From assembly GCA_902521615.1 (NCBI GenBank), contig CABYSJ010000002.1:1-64000 (forward strand): 64,000 nucleotides of DNA, read 5' to 3'. Positions 52,622 to 64,000 of the stretch are shown one piece after another; the stretch's first letter is position 1, and the number at the start of each line of letters is the position of its first letter. The position numbers were made by a program, and so were the translations under genes. The stretch comes from an uncultured Pelagibacteraceae bacterium. Lineage in GTDB: Bacteria > Pseudomonadota > Alphaproteobacteria > Pelagibacterales > Pelagibacteraceae. The notes below the pieces were generated by a model. The model searched no databases, was not told where the DNA came from, and saw only the letters and a list, made by a program, of their open reading frames with translations.

Positions 52622-53461
52622 ATGGCATTAAAAACTTTTAAACCATATACAAAATCTACAAGAGGTACCATTTTAGTTGATAGAACTGGTTTATGGAAAG
52701 GTAAACCATTTAAGACACTAGTTTCACCTAAAAATGCAATGAAAGGTAGAAATAATAATGGTCATATCACCTCTATTAATAGAGCTGGTGGACATAAAAA
52801 AATGTACAGACATGTGGATTTTTATCGAAAAAAATTCGACATGGAAGCCACAGTTGAAAGAATTGAATATGATCCAAATAGGTCATGTTACATTATGTTA
52901 GTTAAATTTGAGGATGGTACTCACTCATATTTCTTAGCACCACAAAAAATTAAAGTTGGAGATAAAGTTGAAAGCGGTTCTAAAAAAGAAATTAAAGTAG
53001 GTAATTGTATGCCATTGCAAGACATTCCAGTAGGTATCAATATACATAATGTCGAGATACAGCCAGGTGGTGGTGGAAAAATTGCTAGAGCAGCTGGTTC
53101 ATCAGTTACTATTAGTGGTCTAGATGGAAACTATAGTTTAATAAAACTAGCCTCAGGTGAAGTGAGAAAAATAGATTCAAGAGCTTTAGCCACAATTGGA
53201 ATTTTAAGTAATCCAGATCAAAAAAATATTAAAATTGGAAAAGCAGGTAGATCAAGATGGCTGGGTAGAAGACCTCATACTAGGGGTGTTGTTAAAAACC
53301 CAGTTGATCACCCACATGGAGGTGGAGAAGGAAAATCTGCTGGAGGAAGACATCCAGTTTCACCTACAGGACAATCTGCTAAAGGTTTAAAAACACGAGA
53401 TAATAAAAGAACAGATAAATTTATAGTTAAGAGAAGAAATAAGAGAAAGGATACTAAGTAA
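52622..53461 (+). CDS. rplB: 50S ribosomal protein L2
   Basis: [49 protein letters not shown]. Confidence 0.98.
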   Translation: MALKTFKPYTKSTRGTILVDRTGLWKGKPFKTLVSPKNAMKGRNNNGHITSINRAGGHKKMYRHVDFYRKKFDMEATVERIEYDPNRSCYIMLVKFEDGTHSYFLAPQKIKVGDKVESGSKKEIKVGNCMPLQDIPVGINIHNVEIQPGGGGKIARAAGSSVTISGLDGNYSLIKLASGEVRKIDSRALATIGILSNPDQKNIKIGKAGRSRWLGRRPHTRGVVKNPVDHPHGGGEGKSAGGRHPVSPTGQSAKGLKTRDNKRTDKFIVKRRNKRKDTK

Positions 53462-53757
53462 TGGCTAGAGCAGTTTGGAAAGGTCCTTTTGTAGAAGAAA
53501 GCTTGATGAGGAAAGTTGACAAGTATAAAGACGATCCAAAGAAAATTCCTATTAAAACTTGGTCAAGAAAATCTACAATTTTACCAGATTTTGTAGGGGT
53601 AAGTTTCCAAATTTATAATGGTAAAAAATTTATACCAATAACTGTTTCAGAAGATATGGTTGGACATAAATTAGGTGAGTTTGCACCAACAAGAACGTTC
53701 TTTGGTCATACACCGGCTGATAAAAAAGCTAAACCAGCAACAGCAGAGAAGAAATAA
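53461..53757 (+). CDS. rpsS: 30S ribosomal protein S19
   Basis: [29 protein letters not shown]. Confidence 0.97.
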   Translation: MARAVWKGPFVEESLMRKVDKYKDDPKKIPIKTWSRKSTILPDFVGVSFQIYNGKKFIPITVSEDMVGHKLGEFAPTRTFFGHTPADKKAKPATAEKK

Positions 53758-53759
53758 TT

Positions 53760-54158
53760 ATGGGCAAGAAAAAAAAAATAGATAAATCTAACGAAAAAAC
53801 AGTGAAGTCTGTTAATAACGGTATTAGATCAAGTGTTAGAAAGTTAAATCCAATACTTAGAAGTATCGTTGGTAAAAAAGTTGATGTTGCAATTAGAGAT
53901 TTACAGTTTTCAGAAAAAAGAGTTACTAGAGATGTTAGAAAAACAATTAGTTCTGCAGTTGCCAATGCTGAAAATAATTTTCAATACGATATTGATAAAT
54001 TAATAGTTAAAGAAGCATATTGTGGAAAAAAAATAGTTATGAAAAGATTTAGACCAAGAGCCAAAGGAAGAGCAGCACCAATATTAAAACCTTGGTCAAC
54101 TGTTACAATAATTTTATCAGAAGCAAAACAAATGGAGAAACATGGGACAAAAAGTTAA
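53760..54158 (+). CDS. rplV: 50S ribosomal protein L22
   Basis: Position; [24 protein letters not shown]. Confidence 0.96.
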   Translation: MGKKKKIDKSNEKTVKSVNNGIRSSVRKLNPILRSIVGKKVDVAIRDLQFSEKRVTRDVRKTISSAVANAENNFQYDIDKLIVKEAYCGKKIVMKRFRPRAKGRAAPILKPWSTVTIILSEAKQMEKHGTKS

Positions 54159-54822
54159 TCCGGTAGGTTTTAGATTAGGTGTCAACAGAGGATGGGACTC
54201 TGTATGGTATGCTAAGAAAAAAGATTTTGGAAATTATTTAATCGAAGATTTTAAGATTAGGGAATATATCAAGAAAAATGTAATTAATTCAGGTGTTTCC
54301 AAGGTAATGATCGAAAGAACATCTAATAAGTGTTATGTCACAATTTATACTTCTAGACCAGGATTTGTGATTGGTAAAAAAGGAAGTGATATAGACAAAA
54401 TTAAAAACAATCTTTCAAAATTAACTTCAAATGAAGTTAATCTAAATATTAAAGAAGTTAAAAAACCTGAAACTAATGCTTATTTAGTAGCTGAAAACAT
54501 AGCTCAACAGCTTGTAAAAAGAATTTCTTATAGAAGAGCTATGAAAAGAGCAATGCAATCATGTATTAGACTAGGAGCAAAAGGAATTAAAGTATCAGTG
54601 AGTGGAAGACTTGGTGGAAATGAAATAGCTAGAACAGAGTGGTTAAGAGATGGAAGCATTCCATCACATACTTTAAGAGCTGATATAGATTATGCAGAGG
54701 CAGAGGCTCTTACAACATATGGAATTATTGGTATTAAAGTTTGGATTTATAAAGGTGAAGTTTTTGCTAGAGAATTTAGCCAAGAGACAAACAAGGTAAC
54801 ACCAAAGGAAGGTAAACAATAA
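54142..54822 (+). CDS. rpsC: 30S ribosomal protein S3
   Basis: [26 protein letters not shown] domain. Confidence 0.98.
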   Translation: MGQKVNPVGFRLGVNRGWDSVWYAKKKDFGNYLIEDFKIREYIKKNVINSGVSKVMIERTSNKCYVTIYTSRPGFVIGKKGSDIDKIKNNLSKLTSNEVNLNIKEVKKPETNAYLVAENIAQQLVKRISYRRAMKRAMQSCIRLGAKGIKVSVSGRLGGNEIARTEWLRDGSIPSHTLRADIDYAEAEALTTYGIIGIKVWIYKGEVFAREFSQETNKVTPKEGKQ

Positions 54823-55232
54823 TGCTTCAACCAGTAAGAACAAAGTGGAGAAAAGCGCATAAAGGTAGAATTCATGGTAATGCTACTAGAGCAAGTACTA
54901 TAAATTATGGTGCTTACGCATTAAAAGCTTTACAGCCTGAAAGAGTTACAGGAAAACAGATTGAAGCTGCAAGAGTAGCTTTAACAAGACATATGAAAAG
55001 ACAAGGAAGAGTTTGGACAAGAATATTTCCAAATATTCCAGTTTCAAAAAAACCAATTGAAGTCAGAATGGGTAAAGGAAAAGGTTCACCAGAGTACTTC
55101 GCGTGCAGAGTAAAACCAGGAAGAATATTATTTGAAGTTGATGGTGTTTCTGAGCAAATTGCAAAAGAAGCTTTATACAAAGCATCAGCAAAATTACCTA
55201 TAAAGACCAAAACGATTAAGAGATTTGCATAA
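54822..55232 (+). CDS. rplP: 50S ribosomal protein L16
   Basis: [41 protein letters not shown]. Confidence 0.98.
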   Translation: MLQPVRTKWRKAHKGRIHGNATRASTINYGAYALKALQPERVTGKQIEAARVALTRHMKRQGRVWTRIFPNIPVSKKPIEVRMGKGKGSPEYFACRVKPGRILFEVDGVSEQIAKEALYKASAKLPIKTKTIKRFA

Positions 55233-55423
55233 TGAAAAAACAAGAAATTAAAAAATTATCAAAGGACGAAATTGTGAAGAATATTGATAAACTTAAAAAA
55301 GATCTTTTTAATTTCAGATTTCAAAAAATGAATTCACAAGTAACAAACCCATCTAAAATTGGGGAAACTAGAAAAACAATAGCAAGATTAAAAACAATTT
55401 TAAAAGGGAAAGCAAATGCCTAA
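55232..55423 (+). CDS. rpmC: 50S ribosomal protein L29
   Basis: Position; [35 protein letters not shown]. Confidence 0.95.
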   Translation: MKKQEIKKLSKDEIVKNIDKLKKDLFNFRFQKMNSQVTNPSKIGETRKTIARLKTILKGKANA

Positions 55424-55652
55424 AAAAATACTTACAGGTGTAGTTATAAGCGACAAACCAAATAAAACAGTTACTGTTATGGTAGAACGTAAATATTCTC
55501 ACCCAGTTCTAAAAAAAGTAATCAGAGTTAGAAAAAACTATAACGCTCACGATGAAAATAATAAATTCAAAACCGGTGACAGAGTTTCAATTATTGAGAG
55601 CAAACCCTTTTCTAAAAATAAAAAATTTCAAGTTATGGAGAATACAAAGTAA
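55416..55652 (+). CDS. rpsQ: 30S ribosomal protein S17
   Basis: [25 protein letters not shown]. Confidence 0.96.
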   Translation: MPKKILTGVVISDKPNKTVTVMVERKYSHPVLKKVIRVRKNYNAHDENNKFKTGDRVSIIESKPFSKNKKFQVMENTK

Positions 55653-56020
55653 TGATTGGTGTTCAAACAGAATTACAAGTAGCTGATAATACTGGTGCAA
55701 AAAGAATTGAGTGCATTAAAGTTCTAGGTGGGTCAAAAAGAAGATACGCTAGTATTGGTGATACAATTGTAATTGCAGTTAAAGAGGCGATACCTAAAGG
55801 AAAAGTTAAAAAAGGATCTGTCCACAAAGCTGTAGTAGTAAGAGTTAAAAAGGGAATCCACAGAAATGATGGTTCTAAAGTAAGATTTGATAATAATGCT
55901 GCTGTCTTAGTTGATGACAAAGGGGAGCCAGTGGGGACAAGAATTTTTGGTCCAGTTACTAGAGAATTAAGAAGTAGAGGTCAAATGAAAATTATTTCTT
56001 TGGCACCGGAGGTTTTGTAA
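55652..56020 (+). CDS. rplN: 50S ribosomal protein L14
   Basis: [37 protein letters not shown]. Confidence 0.98.
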   Translation: MIGVQTELQVADNTGAKRIECIKVLGGSKRRYASIGDTIVIAVKEAIPKGKVKKGSVHKAVVVRVKKGIHRNDGSKVRFDNNAAVLVDDKGEPVGTRIFGPVTRELRSRGQMKIISLAPEVL

Positions 56021-56265
56021 TGATTAAAAAAGGTTTGAAAGTAAGAGTTTTAACTGGAAAAGATAAAAAAAAAGAGGGTGAAGTTATTGAAATAGATAGA
56101 GTTAATAACAGAGCTAAAGTTAAAGAAATAAACATGGTTAAAAAACACGTTAAAACAACAAAAGAGAAAAAAGGTGGAATTTTTCCAAAAGAAAGCTTTA
56201 TTCATATTTCTAACTTAAAACTAATCGATGAAAAAGCGGCTAAGAAAAAAGAGGCTAAAAAATAA
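56020..56265 (+). CDS. rplX: 50S ribosomal protein L24
   Basis: [27 protein letters not shown]; position. Confidence 0.95.
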   Translation: MIKKGLKVRVLTGKDKKKEGEVIEIDRVNNRAKVKEINMVKKHVKTTKEKKGGIFPKESFIHISNLKLIDEKAAKKKEAKK

Positions 56266-56819
56266 TGACACCAAGATTAAAAGAAATATTCAATAAAGAA
56301 ATTCAGCCTGCATTAAAAGATAAGTTTGGTTTTAAAAATATTTATATGGCTCCAAGAATAGAGAAAGTTGTTTTAAATATGGGTCTTGGTTTAGATGCTA
56401 CAGATTCTAAGATTTTAAAATCATGCGAAGAAGATATGGCTAAAATTACTGGACAAAAACCAGTTACAACTAAATTTAAAAAATCAGTAGCAAATTTTAA
56501 AACCAGAAAGGGATCAAATGCTGGTTTAAAGGTAACATTAAGAAAAAATAGAATGTATGAATTCTTAGACAGATTAGTGAATATTGCATTGCCAAGAATT
56601 AAAGATTTTAGAGGTTTGTCACCAAAAGGCTTTGATAAATTTGGTAATTATACTTTTGGAATTAAAGAGCATATAATTTTCCCAGAAGTAAGCTTTGATA
56701 GAGCAGACAAAGTTAGAGGTTTAGATATAGTAATAGTAATTAAAGCAATAAATAAAGAACATAGTTTTGCATTACTAGAAAAAATGAATTTTCCATTTAC
56801 TAAAAAAGGAGATAATTAA
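56265..56819 (+). CDS. rplE: 50S ribosomal protein L5
   Basis: APRIEKVVLNMGLG; GSNAGLKVTLRKNRMYEFLDRLVNIALPRIKDFRGLSPKGFDKFGNYTFGIKE. Confidence 0.98.
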   Translation: MTPRLKEIFNKEIQPALKDKFGFKNIYMAPRIEKVVLNMGLGLDATDSKILKSCEEDMAKITGQKPVTTKFKKSVANFKTRKGSNAGLKVTLRKNRMYEFLDRLVNIALPRIKDFRGLSPKGFDKFGNYTFGIKEHIIFPEVSFDRADKVRGLDIVIVIKAINKEHSFALLEKMNFPFTKKGDN

Positions 56820-56821
56820 AC

Positions 56822-57127
56822 ATGGCAAAGTTAAGCGCTGTTAATAAAAATAAAAAAAGAATTAAGCTTTCAGATAGGCTTTATAAGAAAAGACAAGCAT
56901 TAAAGAAGATTGTAATGGATAAAAAGATTCCATTAGAAGAAAGATTTAAAGCGCAACAAAAATTATCTAAACTGCCAAGAAACTCCGCTAAAACAAGAGT
57001 TATGAATAGATGTGAGATTACTGGAAGACCTCATGGTGTTTACAGAAAATTAAAGATTTCAAGAATTGCATTAAGACAATTAGGATTACAAGGAAAGATA
57101 CCTGGCTTGGTTAAATCTAGCTGGTAG
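56822..57127 (+). CDS. rpsN: 30S ribosomal protein S14
   Basis: RVMNRCEITGRPHGVYRKLKISRIALRQLGLQGKIPGLVKSSW. Confidence 0.97.
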   Translation: MAKLSAVNKNKKRIKLSDRLYKKRQALKKIVMDKKIPLEERFKAQQKLSKLPRNSAKTRVMNRCEITGRPHGVYRKLKISRIALRQLGLQGKIPGLVKSSW

Positions 57128-57138
57128 AAAGGAAAATT

Positions 57139-57534
57139 ATGAGTTTAAGCGACCCAATAGGAGATATGATTGCAAGAGTGAAGAATGCTCAAGCTAGAAA
57201 TCATAAAAAAGTTGAATTACCTTCATCTAATTTTAAAACAAAAATTGCAGATATACTTAAAAATGAAGGTTTTATAAAAGATTTTAAAGTGAGTTCTGAG
57301 GAGAAAAAACCAATTTTATCATTAGAGCTTAAGTACCATTCAGGTAATCCAGTAATTAGTGCTTTTGAAAGAGTGTCAAAACCTGGAAGAAGAATTTTTT
57401 CATCTGCTGATAGCTTACCTAAAATAAATAATGGTTTAGGAATTGCTATTGTTTCAACTCCAAAAGGAGTTATGACAGACATAGATGCAAGAAAACAAAA
57501 AGTTGGTGGCGAAATAATTTGTAAGGTATTTTAA
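57139..57534 (+). CDS. rpsH: 30S ribosomal protein S8
   Basis: DPIGDMIARVKNAQ; GLGIAIVSTPKGVMTD. Confidence 0.97.
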   Translation: MSLSDPIGDMIARVKNAQARNHKKVELPSSNFKTKIADILKNEGFIKDFKVSSEEKKPILSLELKYHSGNPVISAFERVSKPGRRIFSSADSLPKINNGLGIAIVSTPKGVMTDIDARKQKVGGEIICKVF

Positions 57535-58073
57535 TGTCTAAAATAGGAAAAATTAACATATCAATCCCTGAAAAAGTAAAAGTTGCTTTAGCTGGAAATA
57601 TTATAAATATAGAAGGACCTCTAGGGAAAAAATCAATCAATGTTGATCTAGATATGTTTAATTTAGATATAATTGAGGGTAAAGAAATTTCTATTAAACC
57701 AAAAAAAGTAGATCAAAACTCAAAAAGACTTTGGGGAATGAATAGAAGTTTAATCAATAACGCTGTTATTGGATCCAGCACAGGTTATGAAAAAACCTTA
57801 GAATTAGTTGGTGTTGGTTATAGAGCAGCGTTAAAAGGAAATCAGTTAAACTTACAATTGGGTTATAGTCATGATATCAATTTTGACATACCAGAAGGCA
57901 TTAAAATTGCCGTAGAAAAACAAACAACATTAAAAATTACAGGCTCTGATAAGCAGCTAGTTGGAGAAGTTGCTTCTAAAATCAAAACATTAAGAAAAAT
58001 CGAGCCATATAAAGGAAAAGGTGTTCGAGAAAAAGGACAGTATGTTCTTAAAAAAGAGGGTAAGAAAAAGTAA
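57534..58073 (+). CDS. rplF: 50S ribosomal protein L6
   Basis: [45 protein letters not shown]. Confidence 0.97.
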   Translation: MSKIGKINISIPEKVKVALAGNIINIEGPLGKKSINVDLDMFNLDIIEGKEISIKPKKVDQNSKRLWGMNRSLINNAVIGSSTGYEKTLELVGVGYRAALKGNQLNLQLGYSHDINFDIPEGIKIAVEKQTTLKITGSDKQLVGEVASKIKTLRKIEPYKGKGVREKGQYVLKKEGKKK

Positions 58074-58429
58074 TGAAATTAAACACTAGTATAAGAAAAA
58101 GATTTAGAGTTAGTAATAAAGTTAAAAAAGTTGCTCCAAAAGATAGATTTAGATTAAGTATCTCTAGATCATCAAAAAATATTTCAGCTCAAATAATTGA
58201 CGATACAAAAAAAGTAACCTTGTTATCAGCTTCATCTATAGAAAAAGACCTTAGATCAGCAGACAAAGTTAATAAAACTGAGCTATCTAAATTGGTTGCT
58301 CAAAAATTAGCTAAAAAAGCTCAAGAGAAAAATATTACCAAAATTTACTTTGATAGAGGTTCTTACAAATATCACGGTAGAATTAAAGTTTTTGCAGAAA
58401 CTTTAAGGGAAAACGGAATGGAATTTTAA
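58073..58429 (+). CDS. rplR: 50S ribosomal protein L18
   Basis: [46 protein letters not shown]. Confidence 0.97.
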   Translation: MKLNTSIRKRFRVSNKVKKVAPKDRFRLSISRSSKNISAQIIDDTKKVTLLSASSIEKDLRSADKVNKTELSKLVAQKLAKKAQEKNITKIYFDRGSYKYHGRIKVFAETLRENGMEF

Positions 58430-58431
58430 TT

Positions 58432-58947
58432 ATGGAAAATTTAAAAGATAAAAAAACAGACGATATATTAGAAAAATTAGTCCACATAAATCGAATTACT
58501 AAAGTTGTTAAAGGTGGAAGAAGATTTGGATTTTCAGCGCTTGTAGTTGTTGGAAATCAAGCAGGTAAAATTGGTATAGCTCACGCAAAAGCTAAACAAG
58601 TACCTGATGCTATAAAAAAAGCAAATGAGATGGCAAGAAGAAAACTTACTCATATACCATTAAGAGAAGGCAGAACGATACATCATGATGTTAAGGCAAA
58701 AGATGGCTCGGGTAGAATAGTTCTAAGAGCTGCTTCAAAAGGAACAGGTATTATTGCGGGTGGTCCTGTTAGGGCAGTGTGTGAAGTTTTAGGAGTAAAA
58801 GATATTGTTGCAAAATCTATGGGAACTTCTAACGCACACAATGTTATTAGAGCTACAATGAAAGCATTAATGAAACAAAGTTCACCAAAACAAATATCAG
58901 CGATTAGAAATAAAAAAATTTCTGAAATAATTGAAAAAAGAGGATAA
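58432..58947 (+). CDS. rpsE: 30S ribosomal protein S5
   Basis: [34 protein letters not shown]. Confidence 0.97.
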   Translation: MENLKDKKTDDILEKLVHINRITKVVKGGRRFGFSALVVVGNQAGKIGIAHAKAKQVPDAIKKANEMARRKLTHIPLREGRTIHHDVKAKDGSGRIVLRAASKGTGIIAGGPVRAVCEVLGVKDIVAKSMGTSNAHNVIRATMKALMKQSSPKQISAIRNKKISEIIEKRG

Positions 58948-59399
58948 TGATTACTTTAAACAATAGAGAAAAAATCAATAAATCTAAAATAAGAGTTGGA
59001 AGAGGAATTGGCTCGGGTAAAGGAAAGACATCAGGTAGAGGTGTAAAAGGTCAAAAATCAAGATCTGGTGTAGCTATAAAAAGTTTTGAAGGTGGCCAAA
59101 TGCCATTATACAGAAGACTTCCAAAAAGAGGTTTTAATCCAATATCAAAAGAGAATGTTGCAATTTTAAATCTAGATAAAATTCAATCTTATATAGACAA
59201 GAAAAATATCAATCCAAATGAAGTATTAAACTCTGAATTATTAAAAAAACTTAAACTAATAAATAAAAACTCAAAAAAATTAAAAATTTTAGGATCTGGG
59301 GAAGTAAAAGATAAAATTAATATTGAAGCTGACCTGGCCTCTAAATCAGCAATAGAAAAACTAGAAAAAATTGGTGGATCTATTCAATTAAAAAAATAG
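58947..59399 (+). CDS. rplO: 50S ribosomal protein L15
   Basis: [41 protein letters not shown]. Confidence 0.97.
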   Translation: MITLNNREKINKSKIRVGRGIGSGKGKTSGRGVKGQKSRSGVAIKSFEGGQMPLYRRLPKRGFNPISKENVAILNLDKIQSYIDKKNINPNEVLNSELLKKLKLINKNSKKLKILGSGEVKDKINIEADLASKSAIEKLEKIGGSIQLKK

Positions 59400-59408
59400 T
59401 TTGTTTAA

Positions 59409-60689
59409 ATGAGTGCATCATCATCAACAAATGATTTAAGAAATAGAATTATATTTACTATTTTAATATTAGCCGTTTATAGATTTGGAACTTTTGTACC
59501 TTTACCAGGTATAGATCCTGAACAATTAAAAATCATGATGGAAGGTAATCAAAAAGGATTATTAGGTATGTTTAATGTTTTTGCAGGAGGCGCAGTTAGT
59601 AGAATGGCGATATTTGCATTAGGTATAATGCCTTACATTTCTTCTGCAATTATAGTACAGCTTTTAACAGGGGTTTCTGATTATTTTAAAAATCTAAAAG
59701 CTCAAGGTGAGACAGGAAGAGCCAAAATTACACAAATCACTAGATATGGAACAGTATTACTTGCAACAGTTCAAGGATATGGTCTATCTGTTGGTTTAGA
59801 GTCATCGGCAGACTTAGTAATTAATCCAGGGGCTTTTTTTAAAATAACTACGGTTACAACCATTGTTGCAGGAACAATATTTTTAATGTGGTTAGGAGAA
59901 CAAATCACTCAAAGAGGTATTGGTAACGGTATATCGTTAATAATTTTTGCTGGTATCGTTGCAGAAATTCCAAGAGCTTTGGTTACAACTTTCGAATTAG
60001 GTAGAACAGGTGCGGTTTCAACATTTATGATCCTAGCTATATTTGTTCTATTAATAGTTACAATTCTTTTTGTAGTTTTTATGGAAAGAGCACTAAGAAA
60101 AATTCTTATTAATTATCCAAAAAGACAAATGGGAAATAAAATGTATGGTGGAGAGTCATCACATTTACCTTTAAAAATAAATCAGGCTGGAGTAATTCCT
60201 GCAATTTTTGCTTCTGCACTTTTATTACTACCAGTAACATTCTCAAATTTCTCATTTTCTAACAATGAAACATTTTTAAACTTGAGCTCTTATTTTACTC
60301 AGGGACAACCTCTTTATATGTTGCTTTATGCATCGGGGATAATATTTTTCACTTTTTTTTATACTTCTATAACATTCAATCCAACAGAAACTGCTGAGAA
60401 TCTTAGAAAGTATGGAGGATTTGTGCCAGGAATTAGACCAGGTGAAAGTACTGCGATGTATATTGAAAATATTTTAACAAAATTAACTACGATTGGTGCT
60501 CTATATTTAACTCTAGTTTGTTTGATGCCAGAATTTTTAATTGCAAACTATCCAATACCTTTTTATTTAGGTGGTGCATCCATATTAATTGTTGTTGTAG
60601 TAGCTATTGATACTGTAACACAAATACAAACAAGATTAATGAGTTCACAATACGAACAACTGATTAAAAAAACAAAATTTGGTAAGTAA
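59409..60689 (+). CDS. secY: Preprotein translocase SecY
   Basis: TGVSDYFKNLKAQGETGRAKITQITRYGT; GNGISLIIFAGI; 10 TM pattern. Confidence 0.98.
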   Translation: MSASSSTNDLRNRIIFTILILAVYRFGTFVPLPGIDPEQLKIMMEGNQKGLLGMFNVFAGGAVSRMAIFALGIMPYISSAIIVQLLTGVSDYFKNLKAQGETGRAKITQITRYGTVLLATVQGYGLSVGLESSADLVINPGAFFKITTVTTIVAGTIFLMWLGEQITQRGIGNGISLIIFAGIVAEIPRALVTTFELGRTGAVSTFMILAIFVLLIVTILFVVFMERALRKILINYPKRQMGNKMYGGESSHLPLKINQAGVIPAIFASALLLLPVTFSNFSFSNNETFLNLSSYFTQGQPLYMLLYASGIIFFTFFYTSITFNPTETAENLRKYGGFVPGIRPGESTAMYIENILTKLTTIGALYLTLVCLMPEFLIANYPIPFYLGGASILIVVVVAIDTVTQIQTRLMSSQYEQLIKKTKFGK

Positions 60690-61253
60690 GTGAATATAAT
60701 TTTATTTGGACCTCCTGGTGCTGGAAAAGGTACTCAGTCTAAATATCTTGTAAAAAAATTAAAAGCTTTTCAAATTTCAACAGGTGATCTTTTAAGAGAA
60801 GAAATCAAAAAAAATTCACATATTGGTAAAGCAATAACCAATGACATGAAGAATGGAAAATTTATAAGTGATGAAATTGTTAATAAACTTATAGAAAATT
60901 TAATATCTGATCCCCAAAAAAAAAATAAATTAATCTTTGATGGATATCCTCGATCATTAAGTCAGGCTAAAAATTTAGAAGTGTTACTAAAAAATTCAAA
61001 TCAAAACATAGATTTAATTTTATTTTTAAGCGTAGATAAAGAAACAATTCTCAAAAGGCTTGAGAGGAGAAAAATTATAGAAAATAGGTCTGATGATGAT
61101 ACTCATACGATAGTTTTAAGGTATGAAAAATACATGGAAACAACCCAACCAGTTCTAAATTTCTACTCTAAGAATCCAAATTTTAAAGAGATTGATGGAC
61201 GCTTAGAAATTGAGGAAATAACAAGGAAAATAGACGCTTTTATCAATGTATAA
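60690..61253 (+). CDS. adk: Adenylate kinase (GTG start)
   Basis: NIILFGPPGAGKGTQSKYL; FDGYPRSLSQA. Confidence 0.97.
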   Translation: MNIILFGPPGAGKGTQSKYLVKKLKAFQISTGDLLREEIKKNSHIGKAITNDMKNGKFISDEIVNKLIENLISDPQKKNKLIFDGYPRSLSQAKNLEVLLKNSNQNIDLILFLSVDKETILKRLERRKIIENRSDDDTHTIVLRYEKYMETTQPVLNFYSKNPNFKEIDGRLEIEEITRKIDAFINV

Positions 61254-61257
61254 GACG

Positions 61258-61285
61258 TTGACTTTGATTAATCTTCTTATATAAA
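61258..61285 (+). promoter_or_regulatory. Candidate internal promoter driving rpsM-rpsK-rpoA-rplQ
   Basis: TTGACT (61258-61263), 16-nt spacer, TATAAA (61280-61285). Confidence 0.6.
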
Positions 61286-61308
61286 AGGCACAATTTATCA
61301 CAAAAATT

Positions 61309-61692
61309 ATGGCTCGTATCGCAGGTATAAACATTCCACAGAATAAACTTGTTCATATAGGTTTAACTTATATTTATGGAATTGGTGATAAATTCTCTCA
61401 GAAAATTTGTTCATCTCTTGAAATTCCAAGAGCTAAAAGAGTAAATGAATTAACAGATGAAGAGATTTTAAAAATTAGAGAGTACATAGATCAAAACTTT
61501 AAAGTAGAAGGTGATTTAAGAAGAGATTATTCATTAAGTATTAAAAGATTAATTGATCTTGCTTGTTACAGAGGAACAAGACATAGAAAAAAACTACCAG
61601 TTAGAGGGCAAAGAACTAGATGTAACGCTAGGACAAGAAAAGGAAAAGCAATCGCTATTGCTGGAAAAAAATTAACACCAACTAAAAAATAG
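61309..61692 (+). CDS. rpsM: 30S ribosomal protein S13
   Basis: [52 protein letters not shown]. Confidence 0.98.
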   Translation: MARIAGINIPQNKLVHIGLTYIYGIGDKFSQKICSSLEIPRAKRVNELTDEEILKIREYIDQNFKVEGDLRRDYSLSIKRLIDLACYRGTRHRKKLPVRGQRTRCNARTRKGKAIAIAGKKLTPTKK

Positions 61693-61694
61693 TT

Positions 61695-62144
61695 ATGGCT
61701 AAGACTGATAAGATTGAGAATAAAGATCAGAAAGTAGAAAAATCTACCAAGAAAAGTTTAAAAAGCTCTTATTCAAAAAAAAAAAAAGTTAAAAAAAATA
61801 TTTTAAATGGAATTGCTTATGTGCAATCAACATTTAATAATACCATCATCTCTATTGCTGATACAAATGGAAATGTAATTTCATGGGCATCTGCTGGACA
61901 AAAAGGGTTTAAGGGATCAAGAAAATCAACTCCTTACGCTGCTCAGGTAGCAGCTGATTCTGCAGCTTCGAAAGCTCTTGAGTACGGAATGAAAACTTTG
62001 TCCGTTGAAGTTAAAGGACCTGGATCAGGTAGAGAAACAGCTTTAAGAGCATTGCAAGCTAGAGGATTTAAGATTTTGTCAATCAAAGACACTACGCCTA
62101 TGCCTCATAATGGAACTAGACCACCAAAGAAAAGGAGAGTTTAA
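61695..62144 (+). CDS. rpsK: 30S ribosomal protein S11 with Lys-rich N-terminal extension
   Basis: [47 protein letters not shown]; ~35 aa Lys/Ser-rich prefix. Confidence 0.97.
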   Translation: MAKTDKIENKDQKVEKSTKKSLKSSYSKKKKVKKNILNGIAYVQSTFNNTIISIADTNGNVISWASAGQKGFKGSRKSTPYAAQVAADSAASKALEYGMKTLSVEVKGPGSGRETALRALQARGFKILSIKDTTPMPHNGTRPPKKRRV

Positions 62145-63172
62145 TGGAAGTCGAAAATGTTAATGTAAAAAATTGGAAGTCATTAATTAAGCCATCTAAA
62201 TTAGATGTTCAAATAAGTGATGATTTAACTCATGCAAAAATTGTAGCTGAGCCTCTAGAGAAAGGTTATGGATTAACTTTAGGAAATTCTCTAAGAAGGA
62301 TTTTATTATCATCTATAAGAGGAGCTGCTGTAACATCAATTCAAATTGATGGAGTTTTACATGAATTCACCTCAATAAAAGGTGTTAGAGAAGATGTGAC
62401 CGATATCGTTTTAAACGTAAAATCTTTAGCATTGAAAAGTAATTCTGATGGTACAAAAAAATTAATTTTAGACGCAAAAGGACCTGGAGAAATTAAAGCT
62501 TCAGATATAACTCCAGTTACAGATGTTGAGATTTTAAATCCTGATTTAGTTATTTGTAATCTAGATGAAAAAACTACTTTTCATATGGAGATGAATGTTA
62601 ATACAGGTAAAGGATATGTTCCTGCGGAGCTAAATAAACCTGAAGAGCCACCATTAGGTCTTATTGCAATAGACTCACTTTATAGTCCAGTTAAAAAAGT
62701 TTCATACTCAGTAAGTACTGCTAGAGAAGGTAAAGCATTAGATTATGATAAATTAATAATGGAAGTTGAAACTAATGGATCAATTTCTGCTGAAGATGCT
62801 GTAGCTTATTCAGCTAGAATTTTTCAAGATCAGCTTAAAATGTTTATAAACTTTGATGAGCCAGTTGAAGCCCCTGTAAAAGAAGTTTCTACTGAACCTG
62901 AATTTAACAAAAACTTACTAAGAAAAGTAGATGAGTTAGAGTTATCAGTTAGATCAATGAACTGCTTAAAAAACGACAATATTATTTATATCGGTGACCT
63001 AGTTCAAAAATCTGAAGGTGAAATGTTGAGAACACCTAATTTTGGAAGAAAATCATTAAATGAAATTAAAGAAGTTTTGACAGGTATGTCTCTATATTTA
63101 GGAATGGAAATTCCTAACTGGCCACCAGACAACATTGCAGAAATGTCTAAGAAATTAGAGGAAGCAATTTAA
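62144..63172 (+). CDS. rpoA: RNA polymerase alpha subunit
   Basis: [43 protein letters not shown]; alpha-CTD. Confidence 0.98.
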   Translation: MEVENVNVKNWKSLIKPSKLDVQISDDLTHAKIVAEPLEKGYGLTLGNSLRRILLSSIRGAAVTSIQIDGVLHEFTSIKGVREDVTDIVLNVKSLALKSNSDGTKKLILDAKGPGEIKASDITPVTDVEILNPDLVICNLDEKTTFHMEMNVNTGKGYVPAELNKPEEPPLGLIAIDSLYSPVKKVSYSVSTAREGKALDYDKLIMEVETNGSISAEDAVAYSARIFQDQLKMFINFDEPVEAPVKEVSTEPEFNKNLLRKVDELELSVRSMNCLKNDNIIYIGDLVQKSEGEMLRTPNFGRKSLNEIKEVLTGMSLYLGMEIPNWPPDNIAEMSKKLEEAI

Positions 63173-63615
63173 TGAGACATGGTTTAGCAAATAAGAAGTT
63201 AAATAGAACATCAGAGCACAGAAAAGCTTTACTTAAGAATATGCTTAATTCTTTGATTAAGTATGAGCAGATTAAAACTACTTTACCAAAAGCTAAATTT
63301 TTAAAACCTCAAGCTGATAAAATAATAACATTAGGAAAAAAAGAATCTTTACAGACAACTAAAATTTTAGTTTCTAAACTACAAGATATTAAATTAGCTA
63401 ATAAAGTCAAAACAACACTTTCTAAAAGATATCAGAATAGAAAAGGTGGTTACACAAGAATAATTAAAGCTGGATTTAGATATGGAGATAATGCTCCAAT
63501 GGCAATAATTGAATTTGTTGATAGAGACGTTGAAGCAAAGAGAGTTGATAAACCAAAAAAAGATACAACTAAAGAATCTCCTAAGACTGAAGAGAAAAAA
63601 CAAGCTACAGCTTAA
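63172..63615 (+). CDS. rplQ: 50S ribosomal protein L17
   Basis: [51 protein letters not shown]. Confidence 0.97.
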   Translation: MRHGLANKKLNRTSEHRKALLKNMLNSLIKYEQIKTTLPKAKFLKPQADKIITLGKKESLQTTKILVSKLQDIKLANKVKTTLSKRYQNRKGGYTRIIKAGFRYGDNAPMAIIEFVDRDVEAKRVDKPKKDTTKESPKTEEKKQATA

Positions 63616-63625
63616 ATCTTAAATC

Positions 63626-64000
63626 ATGAAGAAATCTTACATCGTTGAGTCAACGTGTAATGATATGCGTTTGGACAGATGGTTAAGATTAAAAATTGGT
63701 AAGATTCCACAAGGACTTGTTGAAAAATATTTAAGAACAGGAAAAATAAAATTAAATAGAAAGAAAGTTAAAAGCTCTTTTAAAATAAAAACGAAAGATG
63801 AAATAAATATATTTAACATTGAATTTAAAGAAACAATTCAACAAAAAAAAATTAAGTTTTTACCGTCGAAAGAAATTATAAAATCAAATGAAGATCAAAT
63901 TATTGACAATAATGACAATTTTATTGTTATAAACAAAGCATCAGGCATATCAGTGCAAGGTGGAACTAAATCAAAAAAAAATCTAGTTGATATTTTTGCT
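63626..64000 (+). CDS. RluC/RluD-family 23S rRNA pseudouridine synthase, N-terminal part (runs off window end)
   Basis: S4-like MRLDRWLRLKIGKIPQGLVEKYLRTGKIKLNRKKV then NDNFIVINKASGISVQGG. Confidence 0.85.
   Translation, partial: MKKSYIVESTCNDMRLDRWLRLKIGKIPQGLVEKYLRTGKIKLNRKKVKSSFKIKTKDEINIFNIEFKETIQQKKIKFLPSKEIIKSNEDQIIDNNDNFIVINKASGISVQGGTKSKKNLVDIFA

Noticed and set aside
54914-55243. 109-aa minus-strand ORF opposite rplP
   Set aside because: Fully inside a confident L16 gene on the other strand; no family resemblance.
1-64000. CRISPR arrays, rRNA, tmRNA, transposases, integrase genes
   Set aside because: Intergenic gaps were inspected by eye; none contain spaced repeats or recognisable RNA genes other than the five tRNAs, and no ORF resembles a transposase or integrase.

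Overview
The window is a very AT-rich, tightly packed bacterial chromosome segment. Gene content and gene order look like a SAR11 / Candidatus Pelagibacter-type alphaproteobacterium; this is inferred from sequence, and no search was run. About 1-28 kb carries core metabolism: dusA end, TauE/SafE, phosphohexomutase, class Ia ribonucleotide reductase, a methylcitrate-cycle operon (prpC-prpB-prpD), gph, a GlmU-C-only acetyltransferase, glmS, class II DAHP synthase, nadE, cysS, cimA-like, DUF1989, trmJ, rpsD, and a minus-strand pur/map/sfsA run ending in bolA-grxD. About 29.6-34.1 kb is the only accessory-looking stretch. It holds (i) a homoserine-dehydrogenase-like gene broken by one in-frame TAA; (ii) a 2.1 kb two-gene glucosylglycerate-type cassette between 59-bp direct repeats of the 5' half of tRNA-Leu(UAA); and (iii) a lone type IV prepilin gene between direct repeats of the tRNA-Thr(UGU) anticodon arm, flanked on both sides by tandem 11-bp-spaced TGGYARCA motifs that resemble integrase arm sites. 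About 35-64 kb is the tRNA-Tyr/Gly-tuf-tRNA-Trp-secE-nusG-rplKAJL-rpoBC-rpsLG-fusA-S10/spc/alpha ribosomal supercluster, with no rpmD between rpsE and rplO and no second tuf after fusA. No CRISPR, rRNA, transposase or recognisable integrase gene was seen. The best candidates for something undescribed are the two integrase-less tRNA-anchored micro-islands lying within 4 kb of each other, and a structured leader upstream of rpsL.
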